This document shows, one piece after another, positions 26,907 through 36,009 of a stretch of 64,000 bases of DNA. The stretch is taken from positions 1 to 64,000 of the forward strand of contig DKFC01000052.1 in the NCBI GenBank assembly GCA_002452745.1, in the 5' to 3' direction. Numbering within the stretch: position 1 is the stretch's first letter; each line of letters starts with the position of its first letter. The notes under the pieces were generated by a model. That model was not told the DNA's origin and made no database searches. It saw only the letters and a program-made list of their open reading frames with translations. Origin of the DNA: Firmicutes bacterium UBA6806. Lineage in GTDB: Bacteria; Bacillota; Clostridia; Peptostreptococcales; Acidaminobacteraceae. The position numbers and the translations under genes were made by a program.

Positions 26907-27824
26907 TTAACTTTTGATTCTAAGCAATTTATCTATGAGATTGACAAGTCCCTCGATTTCAGGTTTGCTCATCTGAGCATCTGCACCAACCGCTTCACCT
27001 TTATGGAGTAAATCGCTGGTAATAAGGGACGAGAAGATAATAACAGGCAATCTCTTAAGAATCTTGTGCTCTTTAACACGCCTTGTAAGTGCGTGACCAT
27101 CAAGTTGAGGCATTTCGATATCTGTTATCAAAAGGTCTATCTCATCAGAGAACGCCTCTCCTTTTTTCTCAGCTAGCATCATCAAGTAGTCATAAGTTTG
27201 CATGCCGTCATCAAAGAACTTCAATTTTGAGAATCCAGCTGCTGTCAGTGTATCCAACAAAACTTTTCGAATCATAGGGGAGTCATCCGCCAGAACCACT
27301 TTAAATTTTGAACGGTCTTTAACAGCGATGTTTTTGGTTCTCTCCATGCTAATACCTGTATTAGGATTGATGTCCATGACAATTTTCTCAAAGTCAAGGA
27401 GCATGATAATTTGCTCATTTAAGTTAATGTTTCCAATAATCAAAGAGTTTGAAGTGATGTCATCCGGTTTCATGATTTTATTCCATCCAATACGATGGAT
27501 ACCAAGAACAGAATCAATGGCAAAGCCCACTTTTATCTTATTGAATTCGCATACAAGTGTCATGCCGCCGCTGACTTTTGGGTTTTTCTGATTTTCAAGT
27601 ACATACATCAAATCCACCACGGAAATCATTTCCCCACGAATCAGCGAAATGCCTGATATGGCTGGATGTGAATTGGGGACTTTTGACACGTTTTCGATTT
27701 GAAGCAATTCCTTTACTTTTACGACATTGATGGCATAGTGTTCTCCGGCAACTGTGAAATGTAGAATTTCCACTTCACCGGTTCCGCTTTCAAGTAATAT
27801 TCCGTCTTTTTTGTCAAGCATCAT
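26907..27824 (-). CDS. cheV: Chemotaxis protein CheV (CheW-receiver fusion)
   Basis: 305-residue two-domain coupling protein. An N-terminal CheW domain (about 17-150, EILHFTVAGEHYAINVVKV, GEMISVVDL) is followed by a response-regulator receiver (about 172-300) with ADDSP (metal-binding acidic pair), the phosphoacceptor Asp in LITDIEMP, a threonine/serine region IIFSS and the conserved Lys in MSKPE. It couples chemoreceptors to CheA and can be phosphorylated for adaptation. GGAGGG precedes the ATG. Monocistronic, with a terminator. Confidence 0.93.
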   Translation of the reverse strand: MMLDKKDGILLESGTGEVEILHFTVAGEHYAINVVKVKELLQIENVSKVPNSHPAISGISLIRGEMISVVDLMYVLENQKNPKVSGGMTLVCEFNKIKVGFAIDSVLGIHRIGWNKIMKPDDITSNSLIIGNINLNEQIIMLLDFEKIVMDINPNTGISMERTKNIAVKDRSKFKVVLADDSPMIRKVLLDTLTAAGFSKLKFFDDGMQTYDYLMMLAEKKGEAFSDEIDLLITDIEMPQLDGHALTRRVKEHKILKRLPVIIFSSLITSDLLHKGEAVGADAQMSKPEIEGLVNLIDKLLRIKS

Positions 27825-27946
27825 ATAAAACCCTCCACTCCTCTATTATACTAAACATTATACCCTTAATTGATATAATTATAAATAATTTTTTCACTAA
27901 TACATCAACCTTATACCCACATTAAAACTGACCATTCAATAAATCA

Positions 27947-27994
27947 CAAAAAAAGCAGTGTCGGAAATCCTATATATCCCCGTGCACTGCTTAC
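27947..27994 (-). terminator. Terminator of the kbl gene
   Basis: AAGCAGTG (about 27953-27960) pairs with CACTGCTT (27985-27992). On the minus strand a long T run follows. Confidence 0.75.
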
Positions 27995-28001
27995 TTGTAA
28001 C

Positions 28002-29192
28002 CTATTTCAAAATACCCATTTCCTTGCCAACTTTTTCGAAGACATCAACCGCACGTGCCAATTGCTCTTCTGTATGTGCTGCTGTTACCATACAGCGAAC
28101 ACGTCCAGTGCCCTTAGGAACCGTTGGGAACACAATTGGTGACACAAACACGCCGTTTTCGAGCAGTTTTTTAGAGAACTGAACGGCCATAGCTTCCTCA
28201 CCTATGATAACAGGTGTTATTGGCGTTTCACTCGCCCCTGTGTTAAAGCCCAGTTTGCCGAGTTTTTCTTTAAAGAATTTTGCATTTGACCACAGTCTAT
28301 CTGTGTATTCTGTAGTCGATGAAAGTTCATCTACTGCCGCCATAATTGCCCCTACTGCTGCTGGTGGTAATGATGTACTAAAGAGCAGTGGTCTTCCTCT
28401 GTGAAGCAACCATTCCTTCATCACTTTATTACCAGCAACATATCCGCCAATAACGCCAATTGCCTTTGAAAGTGTTCCAATGGAGAAATCCACTCTGCCA
28501 TGAAGATGGAAATGATCCACTGTGCCACGTCCACTTTCACCTAAAACGCCTGAGCCATGTGCATCATCCACATATGTCATACAGTTGTATTTTTCTGCTA
28601 AATCAACGATTTCAGGCAGTTTGGCAACATCTCCATCCATGCTGAAAACCCCATCTGTGATGATTAGACAATTTGTATATTGATCTCTTCTTTCCTTTAA
28701 GACTCTCTCAAGATCAGCCATATCACTGTGTTTAAATACAGCCTTGTCTGCTTTAGACAATTTGACACCATCAATAATACTCGCATGATTTAATTCATCA
28801 GAAATGATTAAATCTCCTTTGTTGGTGATAGCTTGAATTGCTCCTGCGTTGCAGTTAAATCCCGATTGAAACACCATGACGGCTTCTTCTCTTTTGAACT
28901 TAGCGAGTTTAACTTCCAATTCTTCATGTATATCCATGTTTCCAACAATGGTTCGAACTGCGCCAGATCCAACCCCATATTTTTCAACTGCTTCAATGGC
29001 AGCTTTTTTTAATTTTGGGTGATTTGCAAATCCCAAGTAATTATTGGATGATAAATTGATGACTTTTTTTCCGTTTAAAATAACTTCCGGTTCATTTGGA
29101 CCTTCAAGTACCGGTAAAGTTCTGTACACACCTTGATCTTTTAACTCTTGAACCTGATCTTGTAAGTATCCCAGTTCATGTACATTTGACAT
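28002..29192 (-). CDS. kbl: Glycine C-acetyltransferase (2-amino-3-ketobutyrate CoA ligase)
   Basis: 396-residue PLP enzyme of the alpha-oxoamine synthase family, interconverting 2-amino-3-ketobutyrate plus CoA and glycine plus acetyl-CoA. PLP-lysine K243 in GTLSKAIG, aspartate in VDDAHGSG, NYLGFANHP and YGVGSGAVRTI are canonical. Length and motifs favour Kbl over BioF, but the family members are close and no tdh is adjacent. GGGAGG precedes the ATG. Monocistronic. It would serve threonine/glycine catabolism, consistent with an amino-acid-fermenting clostridium. Confidence 0.88.
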   Translation of the reverse strand: MSNVHELGYLQDQVQELKDQGVYRTLPVLEGPNEPEVILNGKKVINLSSNNYLGFANHPKLKKAAIEAVEKYGVGSGAVRTIVGNMDIHEELEVKLAKFKREEAVMVFQSGFNCNAGAIQAITNKGDLIISDELNHASIIDGVKLSKADKAVFKHSDMADLERVLKERRDQYTNCLIITDGVFSMDGDVAKLPEIVDLAEKYNCMTYVDDAHGSGVLGESGRGTVDHFHLHGRVDFSIGTLSKAIGVIGGYVAGNKVMKEWLLHRGRPLLFSTSLPPAAVGAIMAAVDELSSTTEYTDRLWSNAKFFKEKLGKLGFNTGASETPITPVIIGEEAMAVQFSKKLLENGVFVSPIVFPTVPKGTGRVRCMVTAAHTEEQLARAVDVFEKVGKEMGILK

Positions 29193-29287
29193 ATCATTAA
29201 CCTCCCAAATTGCATAATAGACATTACAGTATTAGTATATCACTTTCACTTACTTGTGAAAATGGAAACAAACCTTATGAAATTTTT

Positions 29288-30403
29288 TTAACACTCTTTT
29301 CGGCAAATTTGATATTTTTCTTCTAACATTTCCACATAGGGCCTTAGGCTGTTATCTTCGAATAGACCTTCAATTTTAATGGCCTCAACTGCCATACCCT
29401 CCATCCCACTGTTTAAGATAGCAATTAGCGCATTTCGTTTGATGACCTTGACTCCTCGCCAGGAAAAGCCCGTTTCTCCATAGAGCCTCTTAAAACCTCT
29501 TTGACTCAGCTTTAAGATGTCGATTAAATCCATCTGTTCAAGAGTTTCTTCAACTGTCTGCGCTTGGTTTAAAGGGCATACCTGTTGGCAAATATCACAG
29601 CCATACAGATGATTGGATATTCTCTTCACCTGGTCAGGCATCAGCAGTTTCTTGGTCTGGGTCAGATAGGACACACATTTTGTTCGATCCATTTCAGTCC
29701 TCCCGCAGATTTTAGCAGGACAAGCACGAACACAGAGATCACAGTTTGCACATGCAATATTCAGCCGCTGTAAATCTCGTATAGGCAGCCGTGGATTTTC
29801 ACTAGAGCGTTCCTCAAAAATTTTCTCAGTCTCTTTTACAAGTAGGTAGAAATGTCCTATGTGGAATCGACTGCCGTATTCTGGACAGATAAGCATGTGA
29901 TTCTTTCCATAATTTCCAAGTCCCGTTATAAACGCCAGTTCCCGATCAAAATAAAGGGCAGTGTCGATAAACCACTGCGGCTCAATTTCTACAGCCTCTG
30001 GCAAATCCATAATTCGAAGCGCTTCAATCACTTTTTTCATTTTTTCTGAAAATCGCTTGTGATAATCAAAAGTCATGGAAGAGTCATCAACCTGTCCCGA
30101 TACAACCTGTCTGTGAGGACGTCTCGCTCTATAGGGAAGCGCAATGGAATAGAGCAGTAAAACATCATCCGATTCCATGTGTTCCTCCATTTGACTAAAA
30201 AATGACCGTTCATGAGGCGAGGCTTCGAATTCCGTGATATGGTTTTCATCAGCGATGGTCTTGATGAGCTGAAGTTCATGCTCTCTTAATTCCTTGACTT
30301 TTTCCACATCAACCTGAATAGCAGTGAAAACCGTTAGTTCACTTTCCAAAAGACTTTTTTCAATTGAATCACGTACGATTTTTATTTCGGTTTGATTTAT
30401 CAT
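29288..30403 (-). CDS. queG: Epoxyqueuosine reductase QueG
   Basis: 371-residue cobalamin-dependent iron-sulfur enzyme that reduces epoxyqueuosine to queuosine in tRNA. Two 4Fe-4S motifs are visible, CANCDLCVRACP and CDICQQVCP, and the general-acid Asp lies in FIDTALYFDRELA ahead of GLGNYGKN. It is at the usual length. ATG 30403 has AAAGGA 6 bases upstream; the ATG at 30409 would touch the ribosome-binding site. No other que gene is adjacent. The C-terminal extension of about 60 residues resembles the HEAT-like tail of QueG. Confidence 0.87.
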   Translation of the reverse strand: MINQTEIKIVRDSIEKSLLESELTVFTAIQVDVEKVKELREHELQLIKTIADENHITEFEASPHERSFFSQMEEHMESDDVLLLYSIALPYRARRPHRQVVSGQVDDSSMTFDYHKRFSEKMKKVIEALRIMDLPEAVEIEPQWFIDTALYFDRELAFITGLGNYGKNHMLICPEYGSRFHIGHFYLLVKETEKIFEERSSENPRLPIRDLQRLNIACANCDLCVRACPAKICGRTEMDRTKCVSYLTQTKKLLMPDQVKRISNHLYGCDICQQVCPLNQAQTVEETLEQMDLIDILKLSQRGFKRLYGETGFSWRGVKVIKRNALIAILNSGMEGMAVEAIKIEGLFEDNSLRPYVEMLEEKYQICRKEC

Positions 30404-30439
30404 GGACATTCCTTTCGACAGTTGAGCCGTTTCACTTTA

Positions 30440-30468
30440 TTTTAACACATGTGCCAATATGTTATAAT
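30440..30468 (+). promoter_or_regulatory. Probable promoter of nfo
   Basis: TATAAT (30463-30468) lies 17 bases after a weak TTTTAA (30440-30445). About 50 bases remain to the start codon. Confidence 0.45.
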
Positions 30469-30521
30469 AAAAAAACGAACACAACCAACACAACCGGTTA
30501 TAAATTGGAGGACTATTAAAT

Positions 30522-31358
30522 ATGTTGAGAATCGGCCCACACTTATCCATCAGCAAGGGGTTTACACATGCGGCTAAAGAGGCGCTCGCCATTGGCGCCA
30601 ATACCTTTCAGTTTTTCACGAGAAATCCAAGAGGCGGAAGTGCCAAAGCTATAAGTCAAAAGGACATTGACGCCTTTAAAGCCCTCATGGTATCCCACGA
30701 TATCCAGTCTATACTGGCACATGCGCCTTACACGCTCAATCTAGCTTCCCAAAAGGATGATGTTTATATCTTTGGAAAGGAAATGATGGCAGATGATTTT
30801 GCACGTATGAGGCAAATACCATGTACCCTTTACAATTTTCACCCCGGTTCTCATACCGGACTTGGCGTTGATAAGGGCATTGAGAAAATAGTTTCGGCTC
30901 TAAATGAAACGTTAACTGGCGATGAACCCTTTACCGTTTTGCTAGAGGGCATGTCGGGAAAAGGTTCTGAAATCGGTTCAAAATTTGAGGAATTAGCTGC
31001 TATTATTTCAGGGGTTAACCACCCTCACCTCATGGGCGTTTGTCTAGATACCTGCCACCTTTATAGCGCTGGCTACGACATCGTCCACAAACTCGATGAC
31101 GTCATAGATGAATTCAATCAGGTTGTCGGGCTTGGTCGTCTGAAGGCCATTCATTTAAACGACAGTATGGTTCCGTTTGAAAGTCATAAGGATCGCCACG
31201 AAAAAATAGGCGTTGGACTTATTGGGAAAGATGCACTCATAAGGGTTATCAATCACCCTAAATTGAGACACTTGCCTTTCTTCCTAGAGACACCAAATGA
31301 GGCCGACGGATACGCTTATGAAGTGGATCTTCTAAGACAATCACGTAATCGTTTATAG
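30522..31358 (+). CDS. nfo: Deoxyribonuclease IV (AP endonuclease Nfo)
   Basis: 278-residue endonuclease IV of base-excision repair, cutting 5' of abasic sites. Zn-binding motifs are canonical: HLSISKG, LAHAPYTLNL, YNFHPGSH, LLEGMSG, CLDTCHLYSAGYD, HLNDSM and KDRHEKIGVGLIG, and a C-terminal Glu in FLETPNE. TIM-barrel length is normal. TTGGAGG precedes the ATG. Monocistronic, followed by a strong terminator; divergent from queG. Confidence 0.95.
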   Translation: MLRIGPHLSISKGFTHAAKEALAIGANTFQFFTRNPRGGSAKAISQKDIDAFKALMVSHDIQSILAHAPYTLNLASQKDDVYIFGKEMMADDFARMRQIPCTLYNFHPGSHTGLGVDKGIEKIVSALNETLTGDEPFTVLLEGMSGKGSEIGSKFEELAAIISGVNHPHLMGVCLDTCHLYSAGYDIVHKLDDVIDEFNQVVGLGRLKAIHLNDSMVPFESHKDRHEKIGVGLIGKDALIRVINHPKLRHLPFFLETPNEADGYAYEVDLLRQSRNRL

Positions 31359-31402
31359 CATCTCTTCTGTTTCACAGCCTAAAACCTTTTACACAATACA
31401 AA

Positions 31403-31453
31403 AGCTGCCATTAGGCTCAGTATGCATCACTGAGCTCAATGGCAGCTGTTTTT
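31403..31453 (+). terminator. Terminator of nfo
   Basis: AGCTGCCATT (31403-31412) pairs with AATGGCAGCT (31438-31447), with inner GCTCAGT/ACTGAGC pairing and a following GTTTTTAT. It lies between convergent genes. Confidence 0.85.
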
Positions 31454-31488
31454 ATAAGCATTTATTACAGATTTTGAATCTGTTTTTC

Positions 31489-31677
31489 CTATATAAAAAA
31501 CCATTTAAACAGTAAAATAAAAACAAATGTCACACCCATAAATGCCAACGCAATGGGCAATACCAATTGAAGCATTGCTATACTCATGGCAACAACATCC
31601 TTGCCCTCTAAGCGATTGACTTCGTCCACTTGCTGATCTTGCAGATTTTTGTATTCATCCCAATTGATTGGATTCAT
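31489..31677 (-). CDS. Small single-span membrane protein, 62 aa
   Basis: 62-residue protein: a polar N-terminal half (about 1-28) and one membrane helix (about 29-60, ending KWFFI). AGAGGTG lies at proper spacing before the ATG. It follows oppF by 24 bases and could be the last gene of the opp operon. No recognised family; function unknown. Confidence 0.65.
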   Translation of the reverse strand: MNPINWDEYKNLQDQQVDEVNRLEGKDVVAMSIAMLQLVLPIALAFMGVTFVFILLFKWFFI

Positions 31678-31701
31678 ATGTGTTCACCTCTTTCCAAATT
31701 T

Positions 31702-32700
31702 CTATTTATATAAGTGACATGCGCAGTAGTGCTCCCCACCCTCAGATACCTTTTTAAATTCTGGAATTTCCTTGCTGCAAATATCCATCACTTTAGGACA
31801 TCTTGTATGGAAACGACAGCCCGATGGTGGTTTTGCTGGCGACGGAATATCCCCTTGTAAAATGATTCTCTCTTTCTTTTGAAGAGGATGTGAAGCCGGT
31901 ATCGCTGATAAAAGAGCTTGTGTGTACGGGTGCATCGGGTTGTCAAACAACTCATTTTTACCAGCTCTTTCAACCATACTTCCCAAGTACATAACCCCTA
32001 TATTGTCGCTGATGTACCTGACAACACCAAGGTCATGCGAGATGAACAAATAGGTTAAGTCCATTTCATTTTGCAGGTCTTTGAGAAGATTGATTACTTG
32101 CGATTGAATCGAAACATCCAACGCCGAAACAGCTTCATCACATACGACAAATTTCGGATTCAATGCAAGTGCCCTTGCGATACAAATACGCTGTCTCTGT
32201 CCACCAGAAAATTCATGTGGATATCTCTTAATATGATATGCACTTAATCCACATTTTTCAACAATATTCACAACTTTTTCTTCAAGTTCTTGCTTATTTT
32301 TAACAAGGCCGTGTTCAACCAATGCCTCGCCGACAATTTCGCCAACTGTCATCCTAGGATTTAATGAAGAATATGGATCTTGAAAAATAATTTGCATATC
32401 TGTTCTGAGCTTTCTAAGTCTCGATTTATCGTACTCGAGAATATTTTCACCATTGAAGATAACTTCCCCTTCTGTTGCGTCAAGCAATCTGAGAAGGGTT
32501 CTACCAGTGGTTGATTTTCCACATCCCGACTCTCCAACAAGCCCAAATGTCTCTCCAGCTTTTATGTCGAAATTGAGTCCGTCCACTGCTTTTACATGGC
32601 CAATTGTCTTACGGGTTACCCCTGACTTAATTGGGAAGTATTTTTTTAAGTTTCTAATACTGAGCAATGCTTCTGATTTTATTTTATCGTTTTCACTCAT
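31702..32700 (-). CDS. oppF: Oligopeptide/dipeptide ABC transporter ATPase OppF
   Basis: 332-residue ATPase from ATG 32700, whose first base pair coincides with the last base of the oppD stop (TAATG); GGAGG lies upstream. Walker A GESGCGKS (about 58-65), signature FSGGQRQR, Walker B VVCDEAVSALD and switch His in ISHDLG. The C-terminal CRFHTRCP cysteines are typical of oligopeptide ATPases. It pairs with OppD on the cytoplasmic side of the permease. The longer frame to 32745 is only overlap. Confidence 0.93.
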   Translation of the reverse strand: MSENDKIKSEALLSIRNLKKYFPIKSGVTRKTIGHVKAVDGLNFDIKAGETFGLVGESGCGKSTTGRTLLRLLDATEGEVIFNGENILEYDKSRLRKLRTDMQIIFQDPYSSLNPRMTVGEIVGEALVEHGLVKNKQELEEKVVNIVEKCGLSAYHIKRYPHEFSGGQRQRICIARALALNPKFVVCDEAVSALDVSIQSQVINLLKDLQNEMDLTYLFISHDLGVVRYISDNIGVMYLGSMVERAGKNELFDNPMHPYTQALLSAIPASHPLQKKERIILQGDIPSPAKPPSGCRFHTRCPKVMDICSKEIPEFKKVSEGGEHYCACHLYK

Positions 32701-33689
32701 TACTTGCCACCTCCCAATTCTTGAACTTCTTGCCAGCGGAAACATCTTACCTTTCTTCCCGCACCAATCTCCATTAAGTCAGGCTCTACTTGGAAGCACT
32801 TTTCCACTGCGTATTCGCATCTTGAGTTAAACTGACATCCAGCCGGCCTGTACAGTGGGTTTGGAACAACCCCTGGAATCATGTAGAGTCTTTCATCTTC
32901 AGTCTTTAAATCTGGTTTTGAATGCATAAGACCAATGGTATAAGGATGATATGGTTTATCAAAGAGCTCTACTATAGAAGACTCTTCAACCACTTTTCCT
33001 GCATACATGACAATTACGCGATTTGCCATTTCAGCAATGACGTTCAAGTCATGGGTTATAAACATAATTGCAGTACCAAACTCCTTTTGAAGTTTGTTCA
33101 TGAGGTCGAGTACTTGTGCTTGAATTGTCACATCCAGCGCAGTTGTTGGTTCATCTGCAATGAGGAGTTTAGGATTGCAAGCCAGCGCCATGGCAATCAT
33201 AACTCTTTGTCTCATACCACCAGAAAGTGCAAAGGGATAATCCTCAACAATTTCATCTGCTCTTGGAATTCCAACTTTTTCAAGAAGTTTAATCGACTCC
33301 TGTTTCGCCTCTTCCTTCGACATATTTCTGTGGAGTAGGAGAACTTCGGATAACTGTTGATTAATCGTAAACACTGGATTGAGAGAAGTCATAGGCTCTT
33401 GAAATATCATGGATATCTTATTGCCTCTGATGCTTCTCATCTCTTTTTCTGATAGTGCCAAAATATCGGTTCCGTCAAATATAATGCTTCCCTCTACGAT
33501 TTTGCCTGACGGTCCCGCGACAAGTCTCAATACAGACATGGAAGTAACACTCTTTCCGCATCCGGACTCACCTACGATTCCCAGTGTCTCACCCTCATTT
33601 ACTGAAAAGTCAACGCCGTCAATCGCTTTAACCACACCGTCATCGGTGTAGAAATATGTTTTCAATCCTTTAACTTCTAATAATGCCAT
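32700..33689 (-). CDS. oppD: Oligopeptide/dipeptide ABC transporter ATPase OppD
   Basis: 329-residue ATPase. Walker A GESGCGKS, Q-loop FQEPMTSLNP, signature LSGGMRQR, Walker B LLIADEPTTALD, H-loop ITHDLN, and the C-terminal CQFNSRC...C cluster. GGAGG precedes the ATG. It lies 12 bases after oppC and overlaps oppF by one base. Confidence 0.93.
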   Translation of the reverse strand: MALLEVKGLKTYFYTDDGVVKAIDGVDFSVNEGETLGIVGESGCGKSVTSMSVLRLVAGPSGKIVEGSIIFDGTDILALSEKEMRSIRGNKISMIFQEPMTSLNPVFTINQQLSEVLLLHRNMSKEEAKQESIKLLEKVGIPRADEIVEDYPFALSGGMRQRVMIAMALACNPKLLIADEPTTALDVTIQAQVLDLMNKLQKEFGTAIMFITHDLNVIAEMANRVIVMYAGKVVEESSIVELFDKPYHPYTIGLMHSKPDLKTEDERLYMIPGVVPNPLYRPAGCQFNSRCEYAVEKCFQVEPDLMEIGAGRKVRCFRWQEVQELGGGK

Positions 33690-33701
33690 CTCTTACCTCC
33701 A

Positions 33702-34646
33702 TTATCGTTTCATCTTTGGATCAAGGGCATCCCTTAAACCGTCACCTAGGATATTGAAGCTCATAACAGTGATGAACGTCAAGAACCCAGGTGGAATCCA
33801 TAGCCACCAGTGATGTTCCAAAGAATAGATAGATTTTGCCGTCTGCATCATATTTCCCCATGTTGGTGTTGGCGGTGTTACGCCAAGTCCAAGGTATGAA
33901 AGTGCAGATTCAGTCAGGATGGCGCTTGCCATTCCCATTGTTGCAAAAACAATAATAGAAGCTGTTACGTTTGGCAATAAGTGTTTGAATATTTTTTTAG
34001 AATCCCTAATACCGAGTGCTTCAGCCGCTTCCATAAACTCTTGTTCTCTAAGTGAAAGGATTTCCCCCCTCACGATTCTAGCAATCCCAGTCCATCCTAA
34101 AAGTCCAATAACCAACATAACATTGAAGATACTTGGCCCCAAGATGGCGACAACCGTAATGGCTATGAGCAGAAACGGAAAACACATGATGATATCGGTG
34201 AGCCGCATGAGCACTGCATCGACAATTCCGCCATAAAAGCCTGCAAGTGATCCCACAATAATACCGATAATAACCTGAAAGATAACAGCAACAAGCCCAA
34301 CACTAAGAGAAATACGTCCTCCATAGATAAGTCTTGTGAAGATGTCTCTTCCCAGTTCATCAGTACCAAGAATAAAATCAGAATTTGGTGCGCCTTTTTT
34401 AATTGGCAGCTCCATGACCTTGCCTCTAACTTCTCTCTCTGCTAAATTGATTTGATCTCTTCCATATGGCGTTATAAAATCCGCCAAAATTGCAGACAGA
34501 ATCAACACGCACAGAATCACTAAGCTCGCAATCGCGAGTTTGTTCTTTTTTAAACGTCTAAATGCAATTGTCCACGGTGACTCAATTTTTTGCTTTGCAT
34601 CGAGCTTTGCATTTGCTTCTTGTTTCTTTTTAACTGACTCTGACAT
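33702..34646 (-). CDS. oppC: Oligopeptide/dipeptide ABC transporter permease OppC
   Basis: 314-residue permease with an N-terminal cytoplasmic tail (about 1-30, rich in K), a first helix (about 38-60) and five further helices. The EAA loop (EAAEALGIRDSKKIFKHLLP, about 203-222) and GTDELGRDIFTRLIYG (about 93-108) are typical of DppC/OppC. It begins 15 bases after oppB and has GGAGGGG upstream. Confidence 0.93.
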   Translation of the reverse strand: MSESVKKKQEANAKLDAKQKIESPWTIAFRRLKKNKLAIASLVILCVLILSAILADFITPYGRDQINLAEREVRGKVMELPIKKGAPNSDFILGTDELGRDIFTRLIYGGRISLSVGLVAVIFQVIIGIIVGSLAGFYGGIVDAVLMRLTDIIMCFPFLLIAITVVAILGPSIFNVMLVIGLLGWTGIARIVRGEILSLREQEFMEAAEALGIRDSKKIFKHLLPNVTASIIVFATMGMASAILTESALSYLGLGVTPPTPTWGNMMQTAKSIYSLEHHWWLWIPPGFLTFITVMSFNILGDGLRDALDPKMKR

Positions 34647-34661
34647 TGACTGCCCCTCCCA

Positions 34662-35627
34662 TTAATCGTATTTGATTCTTGGATCTGCAAATCCATAGAA
34701 TAAATCTGCTAGCAAGTTACCAATGAGTGTTAAGAAAGATAAGAACAGGTTAACACCCATCAGCAGTGGATAATCTCTATCCGTAACTGCCTGATAGCCA
34801 AGGAGGCCCATACCAGGCCAAGCAAATACTTGCTCTGTGATTAACGCGCCTGAGAAAAGGCCAGGAATCCAGAATCCCAATAGTGTGATGATAGGAATCA
34901 ATGCATTTCTAAGTGCATGTTTATAGATGACCACACGTTCACTTAACCCTTTAGAACGAGCAGTTCTGATATAATCTTGTCTGATAACTTCAAGCATGCT
35001 TGAACGGGTGTATCTCATAAAGCTAGCAGTTGATCCCAGACCTAAAACCACAGCAGGTAAAACCGTATGGCTAGCTATATCCTTAAATTGCTCCCATGAA
35101 CTCCAGTCAGAAGCCATAGGTGAACGCATTCCTGAAATTGGGAACATCCCATGATCAATTGCAAAGAATTTAATCAGCAAAAGCGCAAAGAAGAAACTCG
35201 GTACGGAGATTCCCACAAGTGCAAAGACCGTGAAGAAGTAATCCAGCTTGGTGTACTGCCTCGTGGCAGATATAACCCCCGCCGGTATCCCCACAATTAA
35301 GGCCAGTAAAAGTGAAACCACTGCAAGGTAGAAAGTTGAGAGCATTCTCTCACCCATAACCTCTGATACAGGTCTTTGGAATTTCCAAGAAAATCCTAAA
35401 TTACCCTTAAACACTTCTGAAATCCAGTCAAAATATTGAACGATAATTGGTTTATCAACCCCAAATTTTTCCTTGAGTCTCATTTTTTCTTCAACTGACA
35501 TCTTAGGATCCATCATTTTAGTCGTTGGATCTCCTGGTGCACTGTGCACGATAAAGAATACCAGTATCGTAATCCCGAACAGAACAGGGATTATTTGCAG
35601 TATTCTTCTCATTAAATACGTTCTCAT
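34662..35627 (-). CDS. oppB: Oligopeptide/dipeptide ABC transporter permease OppB
   Basis: 321-residue permease with the family opening YLMRRILQIIPVLFGITILVF, HSAPGDPTTKM and the cytoplasmic EAA-like loop TARSKGLSERVVIYKHALRN (about 218-237). Six helices. AAGGGG precedes the ATG. First gene of the oppBCDF unit, separated from oppA by 382 bases that carry a hairpin and inverted repeats. Confidence 0.92.
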   Translation of the reverse strand: MRTYLMRRILQIIPVLFGITILVFFIVHSAPGDPTTKMMDPKMSVEEKMRLKEKFGVDKPIIVQYFDWISEVFKGNLGFSWKFQRPVSEVMGERMLSTFYLAVVSLLLALIVGIPAGVISATRQYTKLDYFFTVFALVGISVPSFFFALLLIKFFAIDHGMFPISGMRSPMASDWSSWEQFKDIASHTVLPAVVLGLGSTASFMRYTRSSMLEVIRQDYIRTARSKGLSERVVIYKHALRNALIPIITLLGFWIPGLFSGALITEQVFAWPGMGLLGYQAVTDRDYPLLMGVNLFLSFLTLIGNLLADLFYGFADPRIKYD

Positions 35628-35658
35628 TTAAACACCCCTTCTAAATTTAGCGTATTGT

Positions 35659-35700
35659 CATAAAAATTTTTTTATATCCACGCTTAAAAAAATTTTTATG
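35659..35700. repeat. Perfect 16-bp inverted repeat upstream of oppB
   Basis: CATAAAAATTTTTTTA (35659-35674) and its exact complement (35685-35700) with a 10-base loop, 32 bases before the oppB start. It could be an operator or, in RNA, a weak A-U hairpin covering the leader. Confidence 0.65.
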
Positions 35701-35728
35701 AGTTTATAAAAAAAATTCCAACGATATA

Positions 35729-35859
35729 CATTATTCTCTCAAACGCTACAAATCAAATTTCGTTCATAGAAAGTTAACAACAGAAAAAATACACGTCAAA
35801 ATTAGTAATATCATTATAGCATAAAACCTTATATATTTTAACGTTTATAGAGAATAATG
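35729..35859. repeat. Spaced inverted repeat in the oppA-oppB region
   Basis: CATTATTCTCT (35729-35739) and AGAGAATAATG (35849-35859) are exact complements about 110 bases apart, and the flanking CAAACG / CGTTT extends the match with one base of slippage. They may be paired operator sites. Confidence 0.5.
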
Positions 35860-35937
35860 ACATATAATTAAGGTCTAGAACTGTTTTTTTACGAATCCAT
35901 AAAGCAGTTTACAATTTGTTAATATTTTCTGAAAATT

Positions 35938-35968
35938 TAGATAGCCCAGCATATGCCGGGCTATCTTT
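35938..35968 (-). terminator. Hairpin after oppA (possible partial terminator)
   Basis: GATAGCCC...GGGCTATC (35941-35966) with inner GC/GC pairing. The minus-strand tail is TCTAAATTTTC, not a clean T run, so it may allow partial read-through from oppA into oppBCDF. Confidence 0.6.
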
Positions 35969-36009
35969 AACTCACTACATGATTGATTTAAATATGTCTA
36001 TCGAAGTGA

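Larger units (their letters stand above)
35628..36009. other. oppA-oppB spacer with inverted repeats
   Basis: 382-base, very A+T-rich spacer. It contains the oppA terminator-like hairpin (35941-35966), a perfect 16-bp inverted repeat (35659-35700), and a second pair of inverted repeats (35729-35739 and 35849-35859). No open frame of note. It probably lets oppA and oppBCDF be expressed at different levels. Confidence 0.6.

Noticed and set aside
30481..30500. Short ACACAACCA repeats ahead of nfo as a CRISPR or iteron array
   Set aside because: Only two 9-base copies; most likely chance in the leader.
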